In this document: positions 43,970 to 55,559 of the stretch, piece by piece | How the letters are laid out: each line of letters opens with the position of its first letter | Numbering within the stretch: position 1 is the stretch's first letter | Origin: Aporrectodea caliginosa | Lineage: Eukaryota; Annelida; Clitellata; Crassiclitellata; Lumbricidae | Assembly (NCBI GenBank): GCA_020284085.1 | Contig: JACEVL010000004.1 | Location: 1,363,807 to 1,427,806, forward strand | Direction of reading: 5' to 3' | DNA: 64,000 nt | Translations under genes and position numbers: made by a program | The notes under the pieces: model-generated | Seen by the model: only the letters and a program-made list of their open reading frames with translations | Database searches by the model: none | Told to the model about the DNA's origin: nothing

Positions 43970-44335
43970 CTTTAATTGCAGATGTCTGGTCTACTAAACA
44001 CAGAAGTCAGGCCTACATGGGAGTAACATGTCACTGGATCAATGCATGTACATTTGAGTGACGCTCAGTTGCCTTAGCATGCAGACGTTTTGTTGGATCA
44101 CACACGTGTGATGGAGTAGCGCAACTCATCTATGTAATACATTATGATCTCGGTCAGACACATGACAAAATTGTTGCTACTACTTCTGACAATGGCTCCA
44201 ATTTTGTTAAAGCATTCAGAGTTCAGTGTTACTATTTTTCATTCCAGAAATACTATAGTGAAGGTGATCAAGATAAGGATCGAAAAGATGCATTCAAAAC
44301 TGGTCTGGTTGTGGAGTCTCTGGTTCTAGTTTTTT
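43970..44335 (+). pseudogene. hAT transposase fragment (ZBED-like)
   Basis: Reads DVWSTKHRSQAYMGVTCHWI, SVALACRRFVGSHTCDGVAQ, then HDKIVATTSDNGSNFVKAF. This matches the core of hAT/ZBED-type transposases (DxWSS...GVTxHWI and TDNGSNFVKAF). One in-frame stop and missing flanks make it a dead fragment of the outer element. Confidence 0.8.
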
Positions 44336-44512
44336 CAAAGTAATTTGATTTTACGGATGTAATTTGAAATTACAAATTACATGAAAAAATGTAATTCAAT
44401 TACAAATTACAAATTACATTGATCCAGAGCAACAAATTACAAATTACCAATTACAATTGTAATTCAAATTACGTAATTTCAATTACACCAATTAAATTAC
44501 TGCCCATCCCTG

Positions 44513-45057
44513 GTAATAATAATAGAGTGGCACGCTAATTGTCGGAAAAAATTAGACAAATCTTCTAAATCATTTGCATAGCAAACATAAGGATAAGGAT
44601 ATTGTATGCGAAAGACCTCCTGTCCGCGCCAGCTTCACAAACCTATAGCCTATTGAGCTTGTTTTCTCAGTTTGGATTTATGCGCACGAAAGCAGAACAG
44701 AGCAAGATCTGGAACGTCGTGTTTTCATTAAAGTAAACTGTTTTCTCTTAAAATAAAATCGACAATCCGGACCCTTTACACGTAAACGTCCACAATGGGG
44801 GGACTCTGTAAAAATGGCTGGCTGCTATAGGTGGCGCCAGGATGGGATATAGTTTGGCTACTCTAGGTAAAATGTGTGCTTTGTTGTGCGGTAGGTTTAT
44901 TTCATAGACATCTTACATTTAATATATGATGTCTATGGTTTATTTACGCTAAAGTTGTCTAAAGTTTGACCACATCACATACTGGCGACGCCTATCGCCG
45001 CTTAAAGGAACTGCTCACAGAGTCCCCCATTAGGTAACTGTAACCTAAAAGCGTGGT
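44513..45057. other. No gene recognised
   Basis: Mixed unique DNA to the right of the hAT duplication. No coding or repeat signal beyond a short palindromic stretch near 44900. Confidence 0.4.
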
Positions 45058-45371
45058 GCTTCTGCGGCGGAAAATGCCGCCACGCAACCCGCGAAAATTT
45101 ACTTCTGCGGCGGAATTTTTGGGACATTTTATCTAAAACCAACTCTAACCCTAACACTGACCCTAACCGACCGTCACACCGCTTAACCTGACCCTAACCG
45201 ACACTCACGAGGCCAAACCTGACCCTAACCGACCCTCACGACGCCAATTTATAGGAAGTACCGCATTTTTAACAACGCGCATGCGCCGAAGGTTGCGCAT
45301 GAGCAAAGCGCTTCCGCCGCAGAATTGTGTCGAAAATGTTACTTCTGCGGCGGAATTTTCCGCCGCAGAAG
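45058..45371. mobile_element. MITE-like element with CTTCTGCGGCGGAA ends
   Basis: Starts CTTCTGCGGCGGAAAATG and ends TTTTCCGCCGCAGAAG; extra internal copies of CTTCTGCGGCGGAATTTT lie near 45101 and 45340. The core has three or four direct units of CTGACCCTAACCGACCCTCA type. No target duplication recognised. Confidence 0.55.
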
Positions 45372-45437
45372 ATTTATCCAACTGAAAAACCATAACTGAA
45401 ATAACAATGCCTTGACTGTTATTACAGTGGTGTTGTC

Positions 45438-46025
45438 CAGTGATGGGCAAAATACTTTTAAAAAGTATTTTGAAAATACAAAATAAAATAAATTCAAAAG
45501 TATTTTGAAAATACGTTTACAAAATACTTTTGAAAATAATTTTTCAAAATACTTTTGCGAAATCAACATTTTCTACTTTTATTGCTACTTGCTGGTGTGT
45601 AGGCCTACCGTTACATCACGTTACTGTGCTCGACAGTGACCTATATATAGTTTCTTATGATCTGAAGCACTGATAAAATTGTAATTGTAATTAGTAACCT
45701 CCTATTGCGCAGTAGGCCTAATCAGGCCAAAATCCAGATGATCAGTCCGTAAGACAGAGAGGCAGCCTATGGTGCATAAGCAGTTTGAAATAGGTCAGTT
45801 TTAAGTCGAGGATGAAATAACACAAGCCAAAGAATTCTGAACTCTCTGCAACTTCGGCATGTTTGACTGATCGATATAAGCAAGAAGCGAGTTGCAGCAA
45901 CCTATGCGACTGGAACCAATGCATTTGCAATATCCAGAAGATCAGGTCAATATCCAGATGAGATATCCTTGCAGACATGGGTATATGATGCCTAATTCAA
46001 AATAGAATTATTGTGCCCATCACTG
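45438..46025. mobile_element. hAT element with AAAGTATTTTGAAAATAC words
   Basis: Ends CAGTGATGGGCAAAATAC and GTGCCCATCACTG. Left subterminal region is an array of AAAATACTTTT words; the right one is largely replaced by a LINE fragment. Flanks share only GTGT, so the duplication has decayed. Confidence 0.7.
45677..45995 (-). pseudogene. LINE 3'-end fragment, diverged
   Basis: Reverse-complement matches to the LINE at 28241-29482: GATCAGTCCGTAAGACAGAG, GAGGCAGCCTA, CAAAGAATTCTGAACTCTCT and GCAAGAAGCGAGTTGCAGCA, GACTGGAACCAATGCATTTG. It is inserted in the hAT element. Confidence 0.75.
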
Positions 46026-46260
46026 GTGTCAAAGTTCTTGGCTTACAATTATTATTAACATAGAAAAAAATGACACACAACACTGGATAAATTCATTCCT
46101 TTATTGAATCTGTTAAGCCTTGGAGATTATCGACAGCGAATCAATATATAGGTATAATTTATAGGTATAATTTATAACCAACAGACAGTTTGCTAAACAG
46201 TTAACACTAAACGACAAAATGACAACAATTTGGAGTTTCCAATTTCGCAATACCAGTATA

Positions 46261-46607
46261 TGCACTTATAAGTATTTACAGATAATTACACATGCAATAT
46301 TTTTTTCATTTTTCTTGATGTGCTACACTGGCAAACAATTATTGTTCATATTCAATTAAGTAATTATGAAAGACGACTCTAACGTGAAGCAAGTAATAAA
46401 TACACCAAACTAGTATGTACACTTCTAAATATTTACAGATAATTACACATGCAATATTTTTTTCATTTTTCTTGATGTGCTACACTGGCAAACAATTATT
46501 GTTCATATTCAATTAAGTAATTATGAAAGACGACTCTAACGTGAAGCAAGTAATAAATACACCAAACTAGTATGTACACTTCTAAATATTTACAGATAAT
46601 TACACAT
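46261..46607. repeat. 157-bp direct repeat, about 2.2 copies
   Basis: Units with TTTACAGATAATTACACATG, CAATATTTTTTTCATTTTTC and ACGACTCTAACGTGAAGC start near 46275, 46432 and 46589. The third copy is split by the element at 46608-50120 and resumes at 50121. Confidence 0.9.
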
Positions 46608-46827
46608 TAGGGTGGTCCTCGCTGCAAAAGAAACTTTGGAAGATGACTTTTCTGCAGGTGCTTTCTAATGAAATGGTTCATCTTTGTAAGAAAAAGGGTT
46701 GTGTAAGAAATGAGACCAATCAGCCTTTCTTTTCCACTGCCACATGGAGGTTGAAAATTATGTTGTTGGAGTGTTACGGCCGAGCAACAATTGCTCCGAA
46801 TGCTGCAATTGTTACGCTGCAGTTATG

Positions 46828-48409
46828 TCAAAACTGTTTCGTTATTGACCCATAGTAAAGATATAACATAAGACAACATAAACAATTAAACATTAAACAG
46901 TAAACACTATTTTCAATCCTTTGAGTCATTTGACTCATTTGTCCAGTCAGTAAATGTATCCAGCTTATCCAGCTGACTGTAGAATGTCTTGCTTTCTTGC
47001 ACCATGAAACGTGACGATGGCACTCAACCACTTGGAGTAGGTACTGGCGCTGTTGTTCGTCCTTTGTGAGGACTTTGTTGTAGTCCTGTATGAGAGCTAC
47101 CCCATGCTCTGCGAAATCGTTGACCACAGCGATAGCAAGCAGCACTTGCTGTGACGAAGTGAATGATTGATCATTCCGCCACTCTGCTGGGTCCTTGTCT
47201 AAGAACTCTGTGTTGAGTTTGAATGCTTGGAAAATGCGACTGGAAGCTGATGTCACGAAATCAACCACAGTCTTGGTGGCAATGGTGTCCTTGGCTGTGA
47301 GGTCAACACGTGCCCGCGTACGTGGATCGCCTTGGCTTTCTTCTTTGAGGGCAGCCACCATCTTGCGTTTAGTGTCCATTGAAACGCTATCATCAAAAAG
47401 TGCAAGTCCTGCAAGATCCTCGCTTAGGTACCATAGATGATTCGCAAACTTCTTGCTGGTGGCCTGTGCAATCTGTGGATCAGGAAATGAGATCAGTTCC
47501 TTTAGGAATGCTAGGTCGCTAGCCGGAGCAGCAACAGCAGACGATGCAGTGAACCAGGCTTTCACGTACAGCATTGCGCTGAATGCTACAAATCGCCTAA
47601 AACCCTTGAGTTCTCCAAGTGGTTAAGTGGAATTGTTTGCGAAACATGTAGATTTTCAGCCCATAGATGACACGTGCCATCCACCTGGCGCGGTGAAAGG
47701 CCCCTGGTTGGATGAATCTGGTTCCCCTTGGAGGATGACCGCCGAAGAGAATGATGGTTAATTCGAGCAATTCACGATAGTCATGACGAGGTTGGACAAT
47801 TGTGAGGTTTCTTATGCAGAATGATATTACTTGCTCCTTGCAGCCGAAAAACACATCTGCAAATGCAGCATCAAGGTCGTCATCCATCATCGGATGAAAC
47901 TTGCTTTGATCGATGGAATTCCACTGTGACTGAAAACGCTTAAAGATGGCTATGTTGGGACCAGAGGACGGACCAAGACAGGTTGAGAATGCTGCCTCTG
48001 CCACGAGTTCGAAAATGTGATGTCGACATGCGAAATTGTACAGTGGGCGTCCTATTTTCTGTTGGAGAAGTGTGCAGGCTCCACGTGCTGCTCCGGTGTT
48101 ACTGGCTGTAGTGTCAAAACTCATGCCGACCACTTTGTCTGATAGCTTCCAATCTTCCAGGCTCTGTAACACTGCAGTAGCTGCTGCTTCTCCAGTACCT
48201 TCGGGAAGTTTCGGTACGCCAGTTCCCAGAGGATCAGTGACGATAACAGGAAGACGATCAACCTTTTGCTTCCCGTCATCTGGAAGTAGTTTTCCATCCC
48301 AGTGAACCGTCAGACTGCTGCTGCTTTCATAGGATCTCTGTATATCCTCAGCAATTTCCTTCCTTTGGGTTCGTCTGGATCTCCTGATCGATGATCTGTT
48401 GATGGCCAA
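46828..48409 (-). pseudogene. Divergent hAT-like transposase with one frame break
   Basis: Two frames, 47597-48409 and 46828-47574, abut; a single indel near 47600 separates QFHLTTW from LKGFRRFVAFSAMLYVKAWF. Landmarks are SSLTVHWDGKLLPD, GMSFDTTASNTGAARGAC followed by FACRHHIFELV, FHRARWMARVIYGLKIYMFR and FANHLWYLSEDLAGLALFD. The DTTASNTG and CRHH blocks are laid out like the second Asp and CxxH region of hAT transposases. The family is often seen as uncharacterised proteins in invertebrates; naming beyond hAT-like is inference. Confidence 0.72.
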
Positions 48410-48416
48410 GTCTGAA

Positions 48417-48625
48417 GGGCTGCCTAGTTACGGCTCTTGACAGATGTGAAATTCTGCACTGTATTGTCATGCGATTCAGGGTGACTGTCTGTAGCTTCTT
48501 AGTACCTTCCGGACACAGTAAGCTGCCTAGTTACGGCTCTTGACAGATGTGAAATTCAGCACTGTATTGTCATGCGATTCAGGGTGACTGTCTGTAGCGT
48601 CTTAGTAGCTTCCGGACACAGTTTT
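48417..48625. repeat. 103-bp tandem duplication
   Basis: Two near-identical copies start GCTGCCTAGTTACGGCTCTT at 48419 and 48522, upstream of the transposase start. Confidence 0.9.
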
Positions 48626-48742
48626 TTGATGATGCTATCATTTAGTTCTTGACAAAATCACATTCAGTGAACGGTGGACCAGCGCAGAAGCAGCTGCTGA
48701 TAGTATGTCACCTACGAAACCGTCACATCAATGATAACTGGG

Positions 48743-48890
48743 GTTACAGAAAGAAACAGGGGCCATGTGGCAGTGGTAAATGAACTCGTAATCGACTGAG
48801 TTTTCACTGAATTATTTCTTTAGTGAAGTGTAACACAAATATGCAAAAGCACTTTGAAGAAATTAAACTTTGTTTCTAAGGACCGCCCTA
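48743..48890. repeat. First copy of the duplicated element terminus
   Basis: 148 bp from GTTACAGAAAGAAACAGGGG to GGACCGCCCTA. It matches 49974-50120 almost perfectly. Only the second copy is followed by the target duplication. Confidence 0.92.
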
Positions 48891-48974
48891 ATATATATAT
48901 ATATATATATAATAGTCAAGAAATACAAAAATGATGTTTACAAACTCTTTTCTACGACCGGCTGCACTGTCCCT

Positions 48975-49210
48975 TAATTGTCTCTGTCTCTGTCTCTGTC
49001 TGTCTCTTTATCTTTATCTGTCTCTGTCTCTATCTCTGTCTCTGTCTATATCTCTATCTCTCTCTGTCTGTCTGTCAGTCTCTCTCTCTCTCTATATGTC
49101 TCTCTCTGTCTCTGTCTCTCTCTGTCTGTCTCTCTCGTCTCTGTCGCTCTCTCTACCCAGTAATGCTCTCTCAAACCTCTCTCTGTCTGTTTATCTGCAT
49201 CTCTCTCTAT
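48975..49210. repeat. CT-rich microsatellite (TCTCTG)n
   Basis: Degenerate CTCTGTCTCTGTCT repeats in the segment between the two duplicated termini. Confidence 0.93.
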
Positions 49211-50214
49211 CTAGAGTTTCATTTTTATGGCAGTGGCTAATAGCCGCTGCGATCCAGTTCACCCACGTTCGTCATTATGCATTAACGGCGTAAATCTCCC
49301 TTGAGTTAAATAATGCGTGGTCCGTGTAACCATTAGAGTAGCCTAAGTGTTCTAGACTGCGCTGGTTCGCCACTGGCACGTGTCAAGAATACCAACTATG
49401 GCAACACGGCTGCTAACTGAGCACATAATACGAATCATATAAGACTATAATACAATATTTTTTTACGCGTGAAACTGTTTCTAAGTAATTGTTGTGAATT
49501 ACATGGCTTCTCAGAGTCTACTTTTTATGTACCATAACGCGATTAACCAAACAGGCCATTGATACATTTGAAGGGGAGTTTTCGCTTTAAGCTATTCAAT
49601 AAAGGTGCTAGAAACCATAGATCCAGTTATTATTTGCCACGGCCCGAGACGAGTAGCACAGTTTAATATTTCATAATTAGCAACTGCCTGATAGAAGATC
49701 ATGTAGAAGTAGAAATAATTCTGTAAGAAGAACTGGTGACACTTAAAATGTTTCGTTTAGTTCATATATATTATTCTGTAGGCTATGCCAAAACTAAAGC
49801 AAAGCAGTTTGAAGTGCGCAACTAAAGTTGTACTTGTACCTGTTACAGTAGGCTGCAAGAGAAGCACACTTTCGGTACTAAGCAGTAAGAAAGGATAAGT
49901 TTCATGATCGCTTGTTTGTGGCAAATAAATTAACGTAGGTAGATTATAGTGCATGGTAAAGTGATGTTTGTGTGTTACAGAAAGAAACAGGGGCCATGTG
50001 GCAGTGGTAAATGAACTCGTAATCGACTGAGTTTTCACTGAATTATTTCTTTAGTGAAGTGTAACACAAATATGCAAAAGCACTTTGAAAAAATAAACTT
50101 TGTTTCTAAGGACCGCCCTATTACACATGCAATATTTTTTTCATTTTTCTTGACGTGCTACACTGGCGAACGCTTGTAATGTTTGCTGCTTTGCTAGGAC
50201 GTAAGAGCTCTCTG

Positions 50215-52723
50215 TTAGCAAACTTCACTGAATAAAATAGTCAATAGTCTCATCACGACATAAAGTTTTGTCAGTTTCTCTGATATGTACAGAGCATGCT
50301 CTGGACGTCGGATGAACAAAAACTGGAAATTGCATTTAGGGTGAATTATTTCAAATAGTTTTGATGCAATGTTTGGCTGTGAAAGCAGCTGATTAAAATG
50401 CAAGCGGAACAAATGCTCCATTATATGTACAGCTTGAAAAAAATCATCACTAGGCTCAACCAGCCCCCAGTAGAGGACATATTGGAAAATCGTTTTTCTT
50501 TTATAAATTGATCATGTGGACGACAACAGTACTGTAGGAGTGGTCACCTAATGGCTTACACAGTCTGTACATCCTGACACTGAGAACAAATTCCACATTT
50601 ACGAGCAAGCCATCCAGATAAATAACTGACAAGTGATTCCACTGCTTCCGTAAACGTTTCAACAATATTCTGGTCATAGCAAATGTCGCTGTTTAGAATT
50701 TCGTTTGACATTTCAGACCAAATTTCATCACCAGCATAAAACAACTCATCATTACTTTCTGAAGATGTACTTGGAACAGGCTCTGATAATTATTACAGGA
50801 GAAACCAATGTGAGATCAGAATGCTTTAGAAGAACAAAATCGTCATCATCGATACAGTTTTTACCGCTTGTGTAACAGTCTAAACTTGACAGAACTACAG
50901 AATTTCTGAAAGCATTAAAGAACTGTGTAGGCGTAGGAGTTTCATTCCACCCGTTTTGACCTCTGAGACAAGCCAAAAAAAATTCAAGACAATCTTGGTT
51001 AAAACGACTAGTGCAAACATAGTTGAAACCCTGGTCAAGTAGCTCACAGGAAAGAGAGTGTACGCTGCTAATTGACATTTGAAAACCTTCCTTACATTTA
51101 ATAGATTCAACTGAGCACGAGCTCCCAAAAAATGCCATTTACCCACCCATTCCTTAAAGACAAGAAGCTGCTCTGAATTCTCGTTTCTTTTACACAGGGC
51201 CCATCTAGATGGCCTATCACCCCGCCGTTTACGTGAATTAAGGATATCAAAGAGTGTGTCCATTTTGTCAACAAAAGCAGCAGTGTGAACAGCTTCAGGA
51301 GGCAATTCCTTCGTTAAAACGCGCATATGTAAACCAGCTGCAAGAGAATGGCTTAAAACCTGAGAAGCAAGACTCACACGCATCTTACAAACTCTTGAAA
51401 CATCAATATGGCGCTCTGTTAACCTTGGTGCAAGACGTATGGGGTAGGCTACATTTGATCAACACGATAACATTTGTCAATGTGCTTCCGGCTAGCTAAT
51501 GAACCATCAATTTCAATATCATGATTCATCAAGTTGTTGCGCACATTTTTTAACAAATGTGGAACATCAAAAATTACATGTACTATTTGCTCTATAGCGT
51601 CGACAGAGAAATTTGGTGATCCCACTGTACTGCCAAGATTTTTTACAGCAGCTACATTGGTTGGATGGACCTTGGTCACACACAATATTACATCTAACAA
51701 ACAATCCAATACCGCGAACTCTCGTAATGCAGTCTTTTATTAGTTCTGAAAGTCTAGAGCTTGCTACTGTATTGCGTGTAAAGAAAAAGGCAATTGGTTG
51801 CTTCCATTTACTATACAAACCCCTAATCATGAACACTAATGCATGTGTTGCTATCACTCCGTCGTCCGTGTACCCTATGACTCGGTCTAAGTTCTTATCA
51901 TACGTTAATTGAGATTTTAAAGAAACTTCATCAAATACAAGTGCACAAATGTTGACGTTCACACAATGGCAAAATCATAACACGTAATTGAAGAACTTTC
52001 AACATCACAGATGTAAAACCACATTCAATCCTGCCAATAGCATCACCTACAAACCGGCGTAATGTTGACACAGATGGTGACGCAAAGTGCTGTGACGCAA
52101 ATCTACATGCTGCAGCACTCTTAAAATGCAACTGCAGAGCAAATAATTTTTCCTTCACTGACCACCTGTACCCTTTTACCTTTCTCTGACTAGCCAACAT
52201 CTGTGATTGAAATAATGCTAGCTAGCTGTAAAGATGTTAAAAGCTGCTTTGCCGCATTAACAATACCATCAACTGAACCAGACGGCATCGAAGACTCTGC
52301 TACTTTTTCAGAAATTTTCTGTCTTAATGTCTTAACTTTTTTCTCCAGTCTCCAGCGTCTTGACTGCAGTTGCCGTATTTTCAGCCTAAGACGCTTTTTC
52401 AGTGGAGTATCAGGTGGTCTGCCCTTATTACTGTTTATTTGCTTACTGGTAGTTCTGTCTGTATTTATGACAGAAGTGGACACTGTCATGGCTATTTCAC
52501 TTTCTGGTGTCACGTCGTCTTCGGTAGTCAAAGATGTCGCTGAAGTAATTTCAGACATCTCGGGCCCTTCATCTGATCCCCGACTTCTCTTGACCTTGAC
52601 ACCAGCTCCCTTGTCTGTGATCAAAACACTTCCGTCTCTTCTGCGTGGCAACTTGCATTTTTCACTTTCTGGTGTCACGTCGTCTTCGGTAGTCAAAGAT
52701 GTCGCTGAAGTTATTTCAAACAT
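50215..52723 (-). pseudogene. P-element/THAP9-like transposase, decayed
   Basis: Blocks in order on the minus strand: a basic coiled-coil segment with KKRLRLKIRQLQSRRWRLEK near 52350; YRWSVKEKLFALQLHFKSAA and SPSVSTLRRFVGDAIGRI near 52050-52170; LVFDEVSLKSQLTYDKNLDR then KWKQPIAFFFTRN near 51800-51935; HVIFDVPHLLKNVRNNLMNH near 51520-51600; KMDTLFDILNSRKRRGDRPS near 51200-51270; SRFNQDCLEFFLACLRGQNG near 50950-51020; and a C-terminal SGWLARKCGICSQC near 50580-50620. This is the layout of P-element-type transposases. At least four frame breaks occur; some may be introns. No THAP finger was found upstream. Confidence 0.85.
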
Positions 52724-52830
52724 CTTGGGCCCTTCGTCTGATCCCCGACTTCTGTTGACCGTGACACCAGCTCCCTTAAGTGTCTGTGATCAAAACACTT
52801 CCTTCTCTTCTACGTGGCAATTTGCGTTTG
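52498..52830. repeat. 165-bp in-frame tandem duplication
   Basis: Two copies of TCACTTTCTGGTGTCACGTC through CTTGCATTT start at 52497 and 52662. 165 bp is 55 codons, so the linker reads EITSATSLTTEDDVTPESE twice in one frame. Confidence 0.9.
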
Positions 52831-52869
52831 CAACCGAGTTGTGCTGGAGGATTTGCAATCTGCAATAGC

Positions 52870-54073
52870 ATAAAGACTTCTCAAAACAATAGATATGGAA
52901 GTCTCAAGACAATATCACTGCAACTTTGGATATGTACATTGTTGACAGTGGGAAGTTGCCATACATTAAAACTTATGTATTGCAAACACTGGTATTTTGA
53001 ACGTCCTGTTATATAGAAATACAGTCAACGGCTAGCATGGTCTGTACATGGGATCTTTCAAAGGCGAGGCACTGGTTCGGAGAGCCATCAGTGGTGAAAG
53101 ATCTTGTCCAATCAATTCACTGAAAGCTGAGCAGGGTCTAGGCCATAGAGTTGCTATAAAAAAATTTAAATTTCCATTTTCACTGAGTCATATAGAGCTT
53201 GATGTTAATATCTTTCTTGTTTCAAAACTGGGATACAATTGGATATATTGATGGTCCCTTGAACTTCGATGTAGCAAAGTATTTCTGCATGCAGACACTA
53301 TAGTATCATCTAGTCCTGCTACATAATTACCGTAATGTTTGGAGATAGTGCACATAGATATGTTCTGTGATAATGACAATATTGGTGTAGTCAACCGTCT
53401 GTAACACACTTTCACCAGCAACAGACCAATGACCACTCAAGCAACAATAACATCAGCTTAACAACTTTAAATACATGTTATATTAATGACTTTAAAACAA
53501 AATTACTCACATCAAATAAAGTAGGTATTGCATTCCAGTTGAGTCTGTTGTGCAACAAGTTTGTGAACTGGCTGTCTTCAAAGTGAGCACTACACAAAAG
53601 ATAATTCTTGTGTAGTTCACCCGGCTCCTTCTTATCGAAGTCTTGACGTCTGGTGTTGATGACTCACTTTTTGCACCTAACACCTAAAATTTCAAGAAAC
53701 TTAATAAAAGTTGTTTTCACTTGAATCTTTATTAAATGGCCCTACGACTTATATACTTATTGGTAAACACAATAAACTCCTGTCAGAATTTTTAAAAATT
53801 ACCTGATCCTCCATACGAACGTGCCAAACTACACCTCTCACAACCTCTGTATGCACGTTTTTCACCCGAAACTTAAAACACCTATATCATAAATTTTCGA
53901 TTAAACTAGTAAATATTTTTATATAATGATCTGGGAATAAATTGAGAGTTGTCTTTGGGTGGGAGAGTGACTGTAGGCCTGTGGTTGTGTGCTCTAGGTC
54001 TTAATTGGTGAGAGGAGAGGGGTCGGAATGGAGGTAGGAGTTGGTGAAGCACATGCTTGGGGTTGTGTAGTAT
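52870..54073. other. No gene recognised
   Basis: Probably includes the rest of the P-like element. An expected THAP domain (CxxC...CxxH) was looked for on the minus strand and not found. Short unsupported frames only. Confidence 0.4.
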
Positions 54074-54571
54074 GGGGCCGTCCATAAAGTACGTCACGCT
54101 ATTTTTGACCATTTTACCCCCCCTCCCTCTGTCACAAACTGTCACAAAACTCGGACCCCCTAAAGTACGTCACACTTCTGAAAGTAAATATTATCAAAGG
54201 AAATTTATATTAATAATTACAATAGCATCAAGTAATTGTAATAATTATAGTATAAATAGTTTTTAATTTTATATTAATATATATTATATTAATACTTTGT
54301 TTTTAGCGAGAGGAATCGTGAAAAACACATTCAGGAGATATGCATTTCATGCTATTTTGACATAAAACTAATTAAAATGTTTCAGAAAATTTTTGAAAAT
54401 TATTTTTAAAGCTATGAAATTCTACTAGAAAAATAAAAAATAAATTATACTATTAAATAAAATAAAAAAATGTGTGACGTCACACATGGCCTGACCCCTC
54501 CCCCTGTCACAAACTGTCACACATGGCCTGACCCCCTCCCCTGGAGCGTGACGTACTTTATGGACGGCCCC
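54074..54571. mobile_element. MITE with GGGGCCGTCCATAAAGTACG TIRs
   Basis: Left end GGGGCCGTCCATAAAGTACG and right end CGTACTTTATGGACGGCCCC are inverted over about 30 bp, followed inward by CCCCCTCCC-TGTCACAAACTG blocks. Flanks read TAT on both sides, compatible with a 3-bp (TAT) or 2-bp (TA) duplication. The core is AT-rich and non-coding. Confidence 0.85.
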
Positions 54572-55011
54572 TATGGAGAAAAGGAGTTTCGCATCGGCTA
54601 TATTGGCAAGTTCAGAGACTGTTGGAAAGGATTGCTCTAGGTAACCTAAAATTTGGACGCGTTTGGCTCTTTTTAGGAATTTTTCCAGGCGTTCTTTATC
54701 GGAATACATGTGTTTCGTTGAACACCACAGGGTGTATGCGATAAACGGAACAAGGTTTGAAAAATGACACGAAATCGTTCAATTACAATGTCGAATTAAT
54801 AACCATAATTTGTGGCGAAGACTTTGGTTAAGCATTAACCTGTAGGCCTATTAATGAAGCCGTACGCCTACCGTGTAGCTTCGCCTGGGAAACAGAAAAA
54901 CGAAATTCCAAGCTTTTTCTCGCAGGCATTGCCACAATTAAAGGCTGCACAATAGTGCGGCATGCTACCTAACTTTCTACTCGGCCAAAATGCTAAATGC
55001 TGCAAAACATT
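54572..55011. other. No gene recognised
   Basis: Unique sequence right of the MITE; no coding or repeat evidence. Confidence 0.35.
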
Positions 55012-55500
55012 GCGTATAAAACGACTTTTAACTGATGGATTTTAACATTGTAGAGATTAAGATCGGAACTAATCGTTTTCACGTTGGATAGACCAGAAGC
55101 CCTTGCGCGCCCTCATTCGCAGTTGCGTTATCAGTGGTTCATCTTCCTCCCTGTTAAAATCTTTGGTTTGGGCCGTCTCTCGGACATTTTATTTCACAGT
55201 ATGTAAAATGGCCGCGTTCCGATGAAAATGTACATCTGCAATGGAAATGGATACTTACTTTACCCTTATCGACATCTAGCGAATTGGTTAAATCGAACCT
55301 GCCTACCTATTTCCCTGTAAAGAATTTAGGCTTCTTAAAATGCCTAACCTGGTTCGTCATATGTTGATTGTCGCAATAAACTATAGGACTGTCTGCCATC
55401 AACTGAAAATGACAAACGACAGACAGTCTGCCTTTACCCTCCCTAACATTACACTGTTTCCGACGTTAGAGCCGTAGTATGTGATCGGGTCAGGCTACGT
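55012..55500. repeat. Dispersed copy of the 435-bp fold-back satellite
   Basis: Starts with the inverted partner of the 41920-42045 segment (GACCAGAAGCCCTTGCGCGC), then GTATGTAAAATGGCCGCG, TATCGACATCTAGCGAATTG and CATATGTTGATTGTCGCAAT. Confidence 0.85.
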
Positions 55501-55559
55501 GCAATTAGGCTACCAGTTTTGTGGTCTATGATTGTTATAGCGCAACAAGATAAACCCGT

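Larger units (their letters stand above)
42338..44512 (+). mobile_element. hAT element (outer), CAGGGATGGGCAAATTAC ends
   Basis: Ends CAGGGATGGGC and GCCCATCCCTG with a perfect 8-bp duplication GTAATAAT (42330-42337 and 44513-44520). Subterminal regions (42350-42500, 44345-44500) are arrays of AATTACAAATTAC words. It holds a hAT transposase fragment and is interrupted by a second hAT element. Confidence 0.92.
46608..50120 (-). mobile_element. hAT-like element (TAGGGTGGTCCT ends) inserted in a P-like element
   Basis: Left end TAGGGTGGTCCT, right end AGGACCGCCCTA, flanked by a perfect 8-bp duplication TTACACAT (46600-46607 and 50121-50128). Removing it restores the third 157-bp repeat unit. 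It encodes a transposase of about 520 residues on the minus strand. The terminal 148 bp occur twice (48743-48890 and 49974-50120), so about 1.2 kb was added at this end. Confidence 0.88.

Noticed and set aside
46608..48890. Shorter element ending at 48890
   Set aside because: The terminus matches, but the 8-bp duplication TTACACAT and the resumed 157-bp repeat lie after 50120, not after 48890.
53048..53436. Possible THAP-domain exon of the P-like element
   Set aside because: Neither strand shows the CxxC...CxxH zinc pattern.
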